From NCBI GenBank assembly GCA_002083405.1, contig LVWT01000050.1:36389-100388 (forward strand): a stretch of 64,000 nucleotides of DNA. Reading direction: 5' to 3'. The translations under genes and the position numbers were made by a program. Of this stretch, positions 28,808 to 38,210 are shown in pieces. Each line of letters opens with the position of its first letter. Within the stretch, counting starts at the first letter, position 1. The DNA is from Nitrospira sp. SG-bin2. Its GTDB lineage: Bacteria > Nitrospirota > Nitrospiria > Nitrospirales > Nitrospiraceae. Under the pieces are notes generated by a model that saw nothing but the letters and a program-made list of their open reading frames with translations, had not been told where the DNA came from and searched no databases.

Positions 28808-29132
28808 AGTGAACCTCCTACGAATAATATAATGAATCATGGTGAAGAGGCGCCTGGGCGATCTCTCCTCTGATACATCCTCACTCAGCAGTAATCGTGC
28901 CAGCCCATAGCCAGCACGGATTTAGCCCAAATACGTGAACTATGCCTCCGGCGATTAGCTCCGATTAACAAAGGGGCTAATTTTGCCAACAGTCACAACA
29001 CAGTCGTCTCAGAAATCCAACAGCCCCCCTGCCATGCGCCGTTTGGCGCCACTTTGCGGAGCCTGGCCGCTTGGCTTGCAATGCACTGCCTGCTCCCCTA
29101 TGATCCCTTCAGCTACGATTGTTGGAGGACGA
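28808..29132. other. 325 bp between the ytxH-like gene and lgt
   Basis: No independent gene is supported. The lgt reading frame is open back to 28983, but the extra residues are not hydrophobic or conserved-looking. A promoter for lgt could lie here; no clear -35/-10 pair was found. Confidence 0.4.
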
Positions 29133-29954
29133 GTGGGCTCATTCGCCGCGATTCCCTTTCCCAATATCAATCCGGTCTTTTTAGAACTCGGTCCTCTCCA
29201 GTTCCGTTGGTATGGGTTGATGTACCTGATCGGCCTGACGGCCGCGTACCTGCTCATCAAAAGAACGGCGGCGGCGAAGGCCCTGCCCCTCGGTCCCGAT
29301 CACATCTACGACATGGTCGTCTTCGCGGCGTTCGGCGTCTTTCTGGGCGGAAGAATCGGCTACACCCTGTTTTACAACTTCCCCTACTATTCGCAGAATC
29401 CCTTGAAGATCTTCGCTGTGTGGGAAGGCGGTATGTCGTTCCACGGCGGCCTGCTCGGCACAATCATAGCCCTGCTCTGGTTCAGCAAGCGCCGCGGATT
29501 TCCCACCTATACGATCGCCGACCTCGCCGCCTCGGTCACGCCGATCGGACTCGGGTTCGGCCGGCTGGGCAACTTTATCAATGGCGAACTCTATGGGCGG
29601 GCGACTGATGTGGACTGGTGTATGGTGTTTCCGACCGGCGGGCCGGCGTGCCGTCATCCGTCCCAACTCTACGAAGCCGGACTGGAGGGCCTGCTGCTCT
29701 TTACGGTGCTGTGGATCATCGGGCGGCGGACCACGCCGCCGGGAACCATCTTCTGGAGTTTTCTTACCGGCTACGGAATCTGCCGGATGATCGTGGAACT
29801 CTTTCGGGAACCGGATCAGCAGATGGGGTTTATATTCGGTCCGATCACCATGGGACAAGTACTCTCGACACCGATGGTGCTCATCGGAATCGTCATGCTG
29901 AGCTGGGGATTCTACAAAGCTTCGTCCGGCCCCTCGCCCAGGGCGAAGCTTTGA
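29133..29954 (+). CDS. lgt: Prolipoprotein diacylglyceryl transferase Lgt
   Basis: Lgt attaches diacylglycerol from phosphatidylglycerol to the lipobox cysteine of prolipoproteins in the inner membrane, the first step of lipoprotein maturation. Seven hydrophobic segments are present with the family motifs LQFRWYGLMYLIGL, FGGRIGYTLFYN-like FLGGRIGYTLFYNF, WEGGMSFHGGLLG, the signature FGRLGNFINGELYGR and HPSQLYEAGLEG. The GTG at 29133 with GGAGG just upstream yields 273 residues, the usual length. ATGs at 29100 or 28983 would add up to 50 atypical residues, so the start is uncertain. Confidence 0.93.
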   Translation: MGSFAAIPFPNINPVFLELGPLQFRWYGLMYLIGLTAAYLLIKRTAAAKALPLGPDHIYDMVVFAAFGVFLGGRIGYTLFYNFPYYSQNPLKIFAVWEGGMSFHGGLLGTIIALLWFSKRRGFPTYTIADLAASVTPIGLGFGRLGNFINGELYGRATDVDWCMVFPTGGPACRHPSQLYEAGLEGLLLFTVLWIIGRRTTPPGTIFWSFLTGYGICRMIVELFREPDQQMGFIFGPITMGQVLSTPMVLIGIVMLSWGFYKASSGPSPRAKL

Positions 29955-29980
29955 GTGTTGCGTTGTACCAGGCTCCGATA

Positions 29981-30009
29981 AACTAAAAACTCACAACTAA
30001 AAACTCAAC
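29981..30009. repeat. Two-copy 14-15 bp direct repeat after lgt
   Basis: AACTAAAAACTCAC (29981-29994) is followed immediately by AACTAAAAACTCAAC (29995-30009). It ends a few bases from the stop of the minus-strand metalloprotease-like gene. It may be a remnant of a short tandem-repeat element. Confidence 0.5.
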
Positions 30010-30015
30010 CTGTTT

Positions 30016-30399
30016 TTAATACGGCATCTCATCATCATCCAATCCGACGTGGTGCCCCAATTCATGCACCACCGTATCGTAGACTTCCTGCACCACTTCT
30101 TCAGAACTTTCACATTGGCGCAGAATCGGCCCGCGGTAGATGGAAATTTTCGCCGGCTCCGCCCCGCCCGCGGCGAAGAACGAATCCTCCAGTAAGGACT
30201 GGCCCTGATACAGCCCCAGCAAATCGTCCTCACTGTCGAGTTCGAGATCCTCGAGTACGTCGCGCGAAGGTTCTTCTTCCACCACCACAGCAATGGATTC
30301 CATCAGTTTTGCATAAGCCGGCGGCAAGTCGGCAATGGCCTGCCGCACGAGTTGCGCGAACGCTTCCGGAGAAATGTCCCGGCGCCGCTTAGCCGCCAT
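30016..30399 (-). CDS. Zincin-like metallopeptidase-family protein, 127 aa
   Basis: The C-terminal VVHELGHHVGLDDDEM contains the HExxH zinc-binding motif (HELGH) with a third ligand position downstream (Asp-rich tail), the signature of the zincin_1 family of small metallopeptidase-like proteins. N-terminal helices resemble the family (PEAFAQLVRQAIADLPP). The start at 30399 is used because AGGAGG is correctly spaced from it but abuts the earlier ATG at 30408. It is immediately downstream of the AddA-like gene and probably in the same operon. Substrate unknown. Confidence 0.83.
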   Translation of the reverse strand: MAAKRRRDISPEAFAQLVRQAIADLPPAYAKLMESIAVVVEEEPSRDVLEDLELDSEDDLLGLYQGQSLLEDSFFAAGGAEPAKISIYRGPILRQCESSEEVVQEVYDTVVHELGHHVGLDDDEMPY

Positions 30400-30414
30400 G
30401 CTCAACATCCCTCC

Positions 30415-33400
30415 TTACAGTTCCACCCGCACGCCCGGCCGCAGAAACACGCACTCAAACGAAGCGGCCTCGCCGCCCAAACATCGAGCAGCGGCAGCCC
30501 GGTAAACTTCGGCTTGTTGCGCATACTGCTGCGCCCTCGCCTGTGCCTCGGCAGCTGCGATCTGATCGGTCTTATAATCTGCAATCCAGAGCCTTCCGTC
30601 CAGACGATACATCAGATCGATCACCCCTTCCATGACCTGTCCTTCTTGCCAGGGAATAATGAAGGGAACTTCTCTGCCCAGAACCTCGGCCCCCTGCAAA
30701 CGCCGATAGCATTCCGACGACAGAAATGAACGCATGAGCGACGCGAGATCATCCCGCACGGCTTCCCTACAGCCCGCTTCAGGTGGAACAATCTGACCGC
30801 AGAGCAATTCAAGCTCCGTCACAGTAGGCGGCGTCACGACTGAGAAGTCCCACCTTTCCAGCAATGCATGGGCGCAGATCCCGACGAAGCGCCCATACCC
30901 CTCCGTTTTGTGCCCCCGGCTTTGTACCGCGTGACCAACGAGACGGTCGTCATGCATCCGCGATGGAGTCAACTGTCGAGCCAGGCTGCGGCTCTCCGTT
31001 CGGCGCATGTGCCTGACGGCGTACCGTTCGATCAACAGAGGCAGCGACGGGGCCGCAACAGAGGCCACGGCTTTGCGGGGCCTCCGTCGGCTCGTCGTCG
31101 TCGCGGGCACGATGGTGCGAGTCATGCGCGCGGCCCCAACCTCGATGTCGGCACCTGCTCCCTCGAAGGCCTCACTCCCAAATGCCTCTTGCAGCAACCC
31201 CAACACCGCATCGCGCCCGGGCTTGCGGACAAGACCGCCGGAAAGCACCAACAGATCACGAGCCCTGGTCATCCCCACATACAACAACCGCCGCTGTTCC
31301 GCCTCCTCGCGCGCCGCCATTTTGTTCCCGACGAGGACCGATCCCAGATTGCGCTGTGACCCCAGCGACACCCCGTAGCACCCGCTCGACCAATCATGCT
31401 GCACAGACGGCCCCTTGCGGGGCGTTCGCGCGCCTTGATGCACTCCGGGCAGTATGACGACCGGAAATTCGAGTCCTTTGGCCTTATGAATCGTCAGAAT
31501 TCGCACCGCATCGAGCGACGCTTCGGCCAGCGCACTTTCCGCTTCGTCCGGCTGCTCGTCGAGACGCTCCAGCATCATATCCACAAAACCTGTCAACGTG
31601 AGATGCGGCCGGTCGGCGACTTCCTCGGCCATGTCCCGCGCCTTTAAGAGATTCGCCACCGCCTGTTCGCCGTGCAGCGACGCCGCCGCCAATTCAAGGA
31701 CCGGCAGGCGTTTGAAGATCAGATCGAACACATCCGGGACCGGGCGAAGCGGCGCGAGACGACGCAGCTCTGCCAGCCGTTCATAGAATATCCTCACCGT
31801 ACCGGCCTGCGGATGAGCCCAGCGCGCAAGCGTCTCCGGCCTGGTGATATCCAAGGCGTCCAGTTGCCGGAGCGCCAGCAAGTCCCGATCCGCCACGCCG
31901 CCGAGCGGCGACCGGAGCAGACCGGCCAGCGCGATGCGATCGTGCGGGTTGTCGAGCACTCGCAAGAGATTCACCAGGTCGATGATTTCCTGCCGCCGGT
32001 AAAAATGCTTCTCTCCGTCTGTCAGATACGCGATATCCCACCGGCGAAGTGCATCCAGATAATCTTGAGCCTGGGTCAACTTTCTGAAGATCAAGGCAAT
32101 GTGCCCCGGTTGCAGAGGCACCGGCCTCCGGTCACGGTCGAAGACGGTCGTGCCGGCGAGCAATTCCTCTTTGATCCAGCGGGCCAACTGGTCGGCCTCT
32201 GCGCGTGTGGCGGCGGCCGTGTCGAAGTCCTCGGCATCAGACTCGGCGGTAACGAGCCTGATCCGCACACCGGAAGAGGACAGCTCAGGCTTCCGTTGCG
32301 GCTGCGCGAATAACCGCTCGTTCGAAGGTTGAATGTGCGTTTCGGCGACAAACAACCGATCGAACAGGTTGTTGACCACAGATAGCACCGCGTCGTCGCT
32401 GCGAAAATTCGTCACGAGCGAATGGACGATCCCTCCGCCTGCGACAACCTTGTCCACAACCCGCTCAAACGCTTCGATATCGGCCCGACGAAAGGCGTAG
32501 ATCGATTGCTTGGGATCGCCGACGATGAACAGTTTGCCGGGCTCCAGTTCGAGATCCTGCCAGGTCAGCCTCGAGCTGCCCATCCGCTCGGCCAGATAGA
32601 GAACGATTTCGTATTGCACCGGGTCCGTATCCTGGAACTCATCCACGAGAATGGCGCGATAACTGTGTTTGATCCTGGCTCTCGCCGACGGATGGTCGCG
32701 CAGCAAGGATTTGGCACGAGTCAGGAGCCCGTCGAATGAAATCCATCCGGAGGCCAGGAAAGACTGCCTGACCCCGCTGAGAAACGGCCCCAGCAGTTCG
32801 AACAGATCGCTCATGTAGGGTTGATTCACCGACAGCAACTGCTGCGCAACGGACACCACCGCCTTGGTCTCCGCAAAAACCTGTTCGTCCCAGCCACTGG
32901 TCGGTTTACCGATGTCCTTTTCCAGGAGTCCACGGTCATCATCGGACAGCCTCTCGATGCCCTGTGTCCCATGATCCAGCACCAACGTAAGACATCGAGA
33001 TGCGGCAGACAGCATCTTGTCCGCCTTCACCTGCTTGGCCTTTACACGACTGGCCGACAAACCATCGGCTGTTGCGCGCAGACGCTCCAACCAGTCACGA
33101 ACCGGACCGTCGATCGACGCCGTCCGGCATTGGCGCGCAAGCTCCTGCACATCGATCGACTCGCCGGCCAGCGTGACAGCCAGATCATAGAAGTCATCAA
33201 GGCTCGTCCCGGCCAGTACCCTCCTCCATTGCGCATGATACCGCCCCGCCGCTCCGAGTTCCTCTGCCAGCCACGCCTGCCATCGGGAATTGAACAACTC
33301 AGCGAATCGTGTGCCGTCGTCTTCCTGAAACGACGGATCCAGACCGGACTCCAGTGGATGCAACCGCAAGAGATGCGCGGCAAAACTGTGTAGCGTCCCG

Positions 33401-33762
33401 ATCTGGGCCTTCTCGAACTGCGCGAGCGCCCGTTCGGCCCGTTCCCTCACCTGATCGAACGACAACCGATACCGCACGCAAAAGAGCGCGGACGACGACT
33501 CATCGGCAGACTCCGCGAGTTTGGTCAATTCCCGCCGGAGCCGCTGTTTCATCTCCGTCGCAGCCTTGTTGGTGAAGGTCAGCGCCACGATCTCGGTAAT
33601 CGCCAACGGCTGCGGTTCCCGCATCAGAAGATTGAGCATTCGATTGACGAGAATCGTGGTCTTGCCCGTGCCGGCCCCGGCCCTCACGACCACATTCCGA
33701 TCCCATGTCGTCTGCGCCAGAATCCGATCCTGGGCATCTGACAAGGGCGTTCCCTCATTCAT
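30415..33762 (-). CDS. AddA/RecB-like helicase-nuclease, 1115 aa
   Basis: This UvrD-type SF1A helicase subunit acts in double-strand-break end resection. Motif I is AGAGTGKTTILVNRM near residue 30. Motif II is ILVDEFQDTDPVQYE, motif IV-V regions follow (TIHKAKGLEFPVVILPG), and motif VI is LLYVGMTRARDLLVLSG. A C-terminal RecB-type nuclease has LWIADYKTDQ. The ATG at 33762, overlapping the upstream AddB-like gene by 8 bp, is chosen over the long extension (33888), which is merely out-of-frame addB sequence. Order addB-addA is typical. A Chi-like recognition role is not readable from sequence. Confidence 0.9.
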   Translation of the reverse strand: MNEGTPLSDAQDRILAQTTWDRNVVVRAGAGTGKTTILVNRMLNLLMREPQPLAITEIVALTFTNKAATEMKQRLRRELTKLAESADESSSALFCVRYRLSFDQVRERAERALAQFEKAQIGTLHSFAAHLLRLHPLESGLDPSFQEDDGTRFAELFNSRWQAWLAEELGAAGRYHAQWRRVLAGTSLDDFYDLAVTLAGESIDVQELARQCRTASIDGPVRDWLERLRATADGLSASRVKAKQVKADKMLSAASRCLTLVLDHGTQGIERLSDDDRGLLEKDIGKPTSGWDEQVFAETKAVVSVAQQLLSVNQPYMSDLFELLGPFLSGVRQSFLASGWISFDGLLTRAKSLLRDHPSARARIKHSYRAILVDEFQDTDPVQYEIVLYLAERMGSSRLTWQDLELEPGKLFIVGDPKQSIYAFRRADIEAFERVVDKVVAGGGIVHSLVTNFRSDDAVLSVVNNLFDRLFVAETHIQPSNERLFAQPQRKPELSSSGVRIRLVTAESDAEDFDTAAATRAEADQLARWIKEELLAGTTVFDRDRRPVPLQPGHIALIFRKLTQAQDYLDALRRWDIAYLTDGEKHFYRRQEIIDLVNLLRVLDNPHDRIALAGLLRSPLGGVADRDLLALRQLDALDITRPETLARWAHPQAGTVRIFYERLAELRRLAPLRPVPDVFDLIFKRLPVLELAAASLHGEQAVANLLKARDMAEEVADRPHLTLTGFVDMMLERLDEQPDEAESALAEASLDAVRILTIHKAKGLEFPVVILPGVHQGARTPRKGPSVQHDWSSGCYGVSLGSQRNLGSVLVGNKMAAREEAEQRRLLYVGMTRARDLLVLSGGLVRKPGRDAVLGLLQEAFGSEAFEGAGADIEVGAARMTRTIVPATTTSRRRPRKAVASVAAPSLPLLIERYAVRHMRRTESRSLARQLTPSRMHDDRLVGHAVQSRGHKTEGYGRFVGICAHALLERWDFSVVTPPTVTELELLCGQIVPPEAGCREAVRDDLASLMRSFLSSECYRRLQGAEVLGREVPFIIPWQEGQVMEGVIDLMYRLDGRLWIADYKTDQIAAAEAQARAQQYAQQAEVYRAAAARCLGGEAASFECVFLRPGVRVEL

Positions 33763-36700
33763 CCTGCACCTGTAACTTTCGCAACCGACGTAGCGCCCGG
33801 GCCTCCGGCGAACGGTACGACCTCCACCATGCATTGGAATCGTAGCGGCGGCAGGCAGCGGAAAATACGCACTGGTCGCAATAGGCATCCGGCAGGATGA
33901 AGAACTCTTGCCGCGCGATGCCCTGCACGAGGGTTCGAATCGTCTGCGTGATCATCTCTCCGGTCTTGCCTGACAGACTTGCGCGCTCAAAGATCGACCG
34001 TGCAATCGGTGGATCCCAGCGCGGGGCCAGATACACAAATTGCACTTCTGCCGGCACAGGTTGAGCGGGCACCGTCATGGAGGCATACAGCGGAGGCTGG
34101 AGCCGTGCCCCCCTGGCTGCGCCCAACACCAAATTGCGATCTTTGGTATCCATCTCGCTCCCCTGCTTGAACTTGTAATCCACGATCCGAAGACCCGGCG
34201 GATTCAGCCGCACGTCGAGACGGTCCAGTGTGCCGTGAATCCTGAGGTCGGCTGTCCCGCCTTCCAAAGAAATCAACCCCTCTGCTTCAATTTCAAACGC
34301 CTTCGGCCTGTAGCCGGTCTCCCGGTAATCCTCTTGATCGGAATCGGCGGTCAGAGTGACCAATGCCACAACCTGTTCCTGCGCCATCGTCCACAGCAGC
34401 GCATGTCCTGTCCCGCTCGTAGCTGCATGGCCGGCGAACACCTCGGCGGTGGAATCGGTAATGACTCGCCGCACGGTCGAACGATCGATCTCGGCTTCCG
34501 GCCACTGTGCTGCAATCAACCGCTCATAGCTGAGCCGCAAGGCGGCGTGAATAAGCGTGCCCAGCGTGAGCGCCGGGAGATGATCCCGGCGCATGGCCCG
34601 GACCGGCTCAAGGCGCAGCCGCTTTTCCGCAAAGTATTGAAAGGGACAGGTCGCATACCGCTCCAACGAGGTCGGCGACAACTCCTGCTGATCGGACGGC
34701 GTATCCGATACGTTGCCGGCTCCCACCATGCCGTCGAATGGTCCCAAGTCTTGCGAATCACGCTCCATGATCTGCTGAACCGCTATACCACGGTCGAACA
34801 ACGCACGAGGCTGTCCCACATGGTCGAGCAGAGGCCCGGCATCTTGCTCGTGCAGCAACAGATTCACCGCGAGATCCTGCGCCGGAAGTACCTCCTGGAT
34901 CGCCGGCTGGGAAGCAACCCGCTCGGTCAATCTGCGCGCCACAACGCATTCAGAACTTGCGACGAAATACGGATTCCGCTGCGCCGCCGCCACGAAGGCC
35001 GATGGCGCCATGACACGGCCCGCTTCGTCGGCCCGCTGATAGGAAAGATAGAGCCGATTCGATGCAGCGCGGCTCAGCAGTTCGAACAGGAGCCGTTCCT
35101 CTTCGTGGCCCGCCAGCTTCTCGTCAATCAGAAAACCCAGCGTGGACTCCAGCACAAGACGCTGCCGGTCCCGCAAAAACGGATCTTCGCGCACGACACG
35201 CGGAAACACCTGTTCATTAAGGCCCATCACGAAGAGTGCGCGAAAGCGCAGGCCCCTGGCCTGCATGGCATCGAACACCCATACCCCTCGATGGGGACTG
35301 CCTTCAATGGGAAGCGTCTGGTCTTCCAACGCCAGCCGAAAGAGTTCCGTCCACTCTTCCCATGTAAGATCGGCGCCGACCTGGTCCAGTTCCGACAATC
35401 GATCCAGCGCGCGTGTGACGGCGTCGCCGATACTCACCTGATCCGTCTCATCCTGAGCATCAGCCGACTCCGATTCTGTCCAACCCGGAATCGTGAAATG
35501 TCCGTGAACCAATTCGGCAAAGGCATCGGTTAACTGCCCGATCGATCCGCGCCGAGGCAGACGGTCGCAATCGTGAATCAGGTTCGTCACAAACATCGAC
35601 AGGAGGGTAACTTGTTCACGATCATGGGCAGGCATCGCCCTTGCGCCGTCGTCTTCTTGATCGGCAGCAGCCTCCATAAGAATGGATGACGCCGCAGAAG
35701 CCGATAACCGCGCCCATTCCGCTGATCCCTTTGTAATGCCCAGTGTCGAGACTGCAAGCCGCCACCGATCAGGCCGACGCTCAACCACCGGATGCCCGTC
35801 TCCGGATCCTCGATAGAACGGCGAGGCCACCACGTCCAGGACAGCCGATCGTTCGAAGTCATTCGACGGAAGCGACGCCAGTTGCAGCAGCGCCTTCACA
35901 AGAGGCTCTCGCGCCAGAGGCTTCCCCGCAGTGGAGGTGAAAGGCACGAGATGCCGATCGAATACGGATTGCAGTTTGGCCCGATACAGATCGAACGAGC
36001 GCGCGACCACGCTGATGTCGTCGAATCGATAGCCATGGACTTCGACGAGCGTCAGAATCTCACGGCACACAGCGGCCAGTTCTTCCTCCACCCCGATGAC
36101 GCTCGTCACGGACAGTTCGACTGGAGCGGATGAAGTGCCGGAGGCGGACGCTTCGCTCCGATCCTCGTGTGTCTCTGCCAGCGGCAACAGGTATCGTTCA
36201 AAGAACCGGCGGGAATAATCATACGCCCGGCCGGGCCCCAGCGGGACATAGAGCGTCGTCGGTGCACAGCGCGCAATCGATTGAAAGAATGACAGCTGGA
36301 CTTGGAGAAGATCGTAAAAACCATAGAAACACAGGCGCGTGAAGCGAGTCAGCACAGCCGATCGCGAGAAGTCCTGGCCAAGCGACGCAATCAAATCGTC
36401 CGCCGATCCCACCCCGAGCGATCGGCCTCCTTCGATCACGGCAGCTTGCAGCGTAAACAGCGTTTGCAGCCAGGCGCGGTCGTCCTCCTCGAAGAGCCCT
36501 TCCGTTACAGCCTTCAACGCGATCGCCGGGTCCACCACCCCGTCTTTTAGATCCCGCACCGTGGCCCACAACCCTTTCCAGGTTCCGGGTGAAGACGGCA
36601 ATTTCGCCGTTGCTTCCAAGCCCGGCAGCCGTCGGTTCACCACCTGGCGAAGGAGTTGCTCGAAAAAGAAATCGTCGACCAACTGCAGAGGCGGAATCGG

Positions 36701-36946
36701 TTGCCCGCTTCGCGCCAGATCGTCCCGCAGCCGCAACGCGAATTGATGAAACGTCAGCACATGGAGATTGAGCAGCGGGAGGTGCGATTCGATGGACAGA
36801 AACCGTTTCAGCCGGTCGGCAAGTGACGCAGAAGGAACAATGATGGCAAGTAGCGCAAAGGGATCATCAGCCTTGAGCGCACGCACATCTTCGACAAGCG
36901 CGTGATCAAGAGCAGGATGGAACGGCCCGGTGACGATGCGGAGCAT
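33755..36946 (-). CDS. AddB-like nuclease with iron-sulfur staple, 1063 aa
   Basis: This is the AddB-type partner: a degenerate helicase N-terminal half followed by a PD-(D/E)XK nuclease domain. The nuclease core is LRIVDYKFKQG (about residue 930). The four cysteines that hold the AddB 4Fe-4S staple are visible: one in YATCPFQYF before the nuclease, and three in YCDQCVFSAACRR after it. Walker A of intact AddB is not obvious (N-terminus MLRIVTGPFHPALDHALVED). Two-subunit AddAB resects DNA ends for recombination. It overlaps addA by 8 bp. Confidence 0.88.
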   Translation of the reverse strand: MLRIVTGPFHPALDHALVEDVRALKADDPFALLAIIVPSASLADRLKRFLSIESHLPLLNLHVLTFHQFALRLRDDLARSGQPIPPLQLVDDFFFEQLLRQVVNRRLPGLEATAKLPSSPGTWKGLWATVRDLKDGVVDPAIALKAVTEGLFEEDDRAWLQTLFTLQAAVIEGGRSLGVGSADDLIASLGQDFSRSAVLTRFTRLCFYGFYDLLQVQLSFFQSIARCAPTTLYVPLGPGRAYDYSRRFFERYLLPLAETHEDRSEASASGTSSAPVELSVTSVIGVEEELAAVCREILTLVEVHGYRFDDISVVARSFDLYRAKLQSVFDRHLVPFTSTAGKPLAREPLVKALLQLASLPSNDFERSAVLDVVASPFYRGSGDGHPVVERRPDRWRLAVSTLGITKGSAEWARLSASAASSILMEAAADQEDDGARAMPAHDREQVTLLSMFVTNLIHDCDRLPRRGSIGQLTDAFAELVHGHFTIPGWTESESADAQDETDQVSIGDAVTRALDRLSELDQVGADLTWEEWTELFRLALEDQTLPIEGSPHRGVWVFDAMQARGLRFRALFVMGLNEQVFPRVVREDPFLRDRQRLVLESTLGFLIDEKLAGHEEERLLFELLSRAASNRLYLSYQRADEAGRVMAPSAFVAAAQRNPYFVASSECVVARRLTERVASQPAIQEVLPAQDLAVNLLLHEQDAGPLLDHVGQPRALFDRGIAVQQIMERDSQDLGPFDGMVGAGNVSDTPSDQQELSPTSLERYATCPFQYFAEKRLRLEPVRAMRRDHLPALTLGTLIHAALRLSYERLIAAQWPEAEIDRSTVRRVITDSTAEVFAGHAATSGTGHALLWTMAQEQVVALVTLTADSDQEDYRETGYRPKAFEIEAEGLISLEGGTADLRIHGTLDRLDVRLNPPGLRIVDYKFKQGSEMDTKDRNLVLGAARGARLQPPLYASMTVPAQPVPAEVQFVYLAPRWDPPIARSIFERASLSGKTGEMITQTIRTLVQGIARQEFFILPDAYCDQCVFSAACRRYDSNAWWRSYRSPEARALRRLRKLQVQDE

Positions 36947-36949
36947 CTA

Positions 36950-37074
36950 AAGCGTATCTCGTGAAGCGTATCTCGTTCTTAATGCGAGACTCGCGAGAGA
37001 GGCAAGAAGAGCGGGACTGGTCAGAGGCTCCACCTTCGCGAGTCGCGCCTGTCTCGCGCCTCTCGCGCACATCT
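36950..37074. repeat. Palindromic intergenic element, family A, copy 3
   Basis: The core arm GCGTATCTCGTGAAGCGTAT (36952-36971) is followed by a second, inner inverted pair, GCGAGACTCGCGAGAG near 36984 against CTTCGCGAGTCGCGCC near 37033. The element lies upstream of the addB gene, between it and the small zinc-ribbon gene. Confidence 0.65.
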
Positions 37075-37087
37075 TGCCGCGACGCAT

Positions 37088-37243
37088 TTAGCCCGTTTCC
37101 GGACCCAGCAATTCGCCGTTGCAGTCGACGCAGGCCCAGTCGCCGTCGATAAAGCCCATCGGATCGCCACAGATCGGACAATCCGGTGGAGGACCCTTGT
37201 CGATGAGGGGAAGGTCCGGGAGTTCGTTCTCGTCTTCGTCCAT
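37088..37243 (-). CDS. 51-residue zinc-ribbon protein
   Basis: The ATG at 37243 opens 51 codons ending TAA at 37088. The product begins MDEDENELPDLPLIDKGPP and contains two CxxC knuckles, CPICGDPMG and CVDCNGELLG, spaced as in a zinc ribbon. An upstream AAGGATAG may serve as ribosome-binding site. It lies 6 bp after the glutaredoxin-like gene, so the two are probably co-transcribed. No specific family is recognised. Confidence 0.7.
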   Translation of the reverse strand: MDEDENELPDLPLIDKGPPPDCPICGDPMGFIDGDWACVDCNGELLGPETG

Positions 37244-37249
37244 GACTCG

Positions 37250-37516
37250 CTATCCTTCCCGCTGTTTGATCTTCAATAGAATAGCCTTCTCCGCGCTCTC
37301 CCGGCTGGGAACTCCGACGAAGGTCAATCGCCCATCAATGATGGTGGCGGGAACCGCCCGTACAGAATGGCGGTCGGCCAGCTCCTGGCCGTCTTTGGTG
37401 GTGATATCGACTTCCCGATAGGAGAAGCTGTACTTCACGCGCAACTGCTTCCACAGGCTCTTGGCCGACGGACAGGCGCCGCAACTGGGAGAAACGAGCA
37501 AGGTGATATTGGGCAT
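37250..37516 (-). CDS. Thioredoxin/glutaredoxin-fold protein, 88 aa
   Basis: The redox motif CGAC sits in SPSCGACPSAKSLWKQL, with a cis-Pro loop at VRAVPATIIDG, which is the glutaredoxin/thioredoxin fold. A third cysteine precedes the fold end of the first strand only as part of SC. Small proteins of this kind reduce disulfides or act in thiol-disulfide exchange. It is probably cytoplasmic (no signal peptide). It forms a likely two-gene operon with the zinc-ribbon gene downstream. Confidence 0.82.
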   Translation of the reverse strand: MPNITLLVSPSCGACPSAKSLWKQLRVKYSFSYREVDITTKDGQELADRHSVRAVPATIIDGRLTFVGVPSRESAEKAILLKIKQREG

Positions 37517-37530
37517 AGCTCGAGAGAAAA

Positions 37531-37616
37531 CAGGTTAAGACTGAGGCTGAGGTTCAGAGTGGGCGAGTTAACTGTTTCCGGAACTCAACCTTGGCCTCAA
37601 CCTTAGCCTTTCTCGA
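37531..37616. repeat. Inverted repeat, family C
   Basis: GGTTAAGACTGAGGCTGAGG (37533-37552) is approximately inverted as CCTTGGCCTCAACCTTAGCC (37590-37609). The arms are pyrimidine/purine-biased. A similar single arm lies near 19.01 kb. Confidence 0.55.
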
Positions 37617-37702
37617 ACGGATCTTAGCACCCGCTGAAAAGTAGGCGCAAGGCGGAGAGGAGGCAGACGCCAGGAAAAGCCCTTATACGAATCCCTAGCT
37701 TC

Positions 37703-38050
37703 TTACCGAACTGAAATCAATGTCCGGTGGTCAGGCAGTACAGCCCTTACCCCCTGCTTTCTGTGCAAGACCATCGTGCGGACCGGTGCCCACTCGCGTT
37801 TGGCCGGTAGCGCGAACATGGTCTCCGCAAGTCGCCGGTACGTTGCTTCCAATTGACGGCACCGTTCGATGAATTGACCGGAAGATAACCGTGGGAAATA
37901 GTCGCGGTGCCGCTCGTAGAACAGCGCCCGCCGCTGCCACCGCTCTGCATTGAGCCTGAACAATCTTCCGGCCAACTCCCAAAGATGGTGCGGCGCCAAC
38001 CTCTTTACGCCCAATCTCACTACCGGTGTAGACGTGATCATCTGTTTCAT
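37703..38050 (-). CDS. Uncharacterised basic helical protein, 115 aa
   Basis: An AGGAGGGAG immediately upstream supports the ATG at 38050. The sequence is rich in Arg, Leu and His (LAPHHLWELAGRLFRLNAER, FYERHRDYFPRLSS) and predicted helical, with no membrane segment or recognisable motif. It is monocistronic. A nucleic-acid-binding role is conceivable because of the high Arg content, but is not demonstrated by any motif. Confidence 0.55.
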   Translation of the reverse strand: MKQMITSTPVVRLGVKRLAPHHLWELAGRLFRLNAERWQRRALFYERHRDYFPRLSSGQFIERCRQLEATYRRLAETMFALPAKREWAPVRTMVLHRKQGVRAVLPDHRTLISVR

Positions 38051-38210
38051 GCTCCCTCCTCCTTCTCCTATGGTCTATACCATCGGCACGAACGTCGTAG
38101 CAGCGATTTGAATATAGTCTCGCCACATGAAGATCGGATTAGAGCAGCATGAAAAAAATCTCATGGAAGAACATCCGTCGATTGCTCCCTGTAAAGAACG
38201 ACTCAAGAAC

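Noticed and set aside
34040..35533. Long plus-strand open frame (497 codons) opposite the AddB-like gene
   Set aside because: Its composition (Arg, His, Gln, Pro) is typical of an antisense shadow; the minus strand has nuclease and iron-sulfur motifs.
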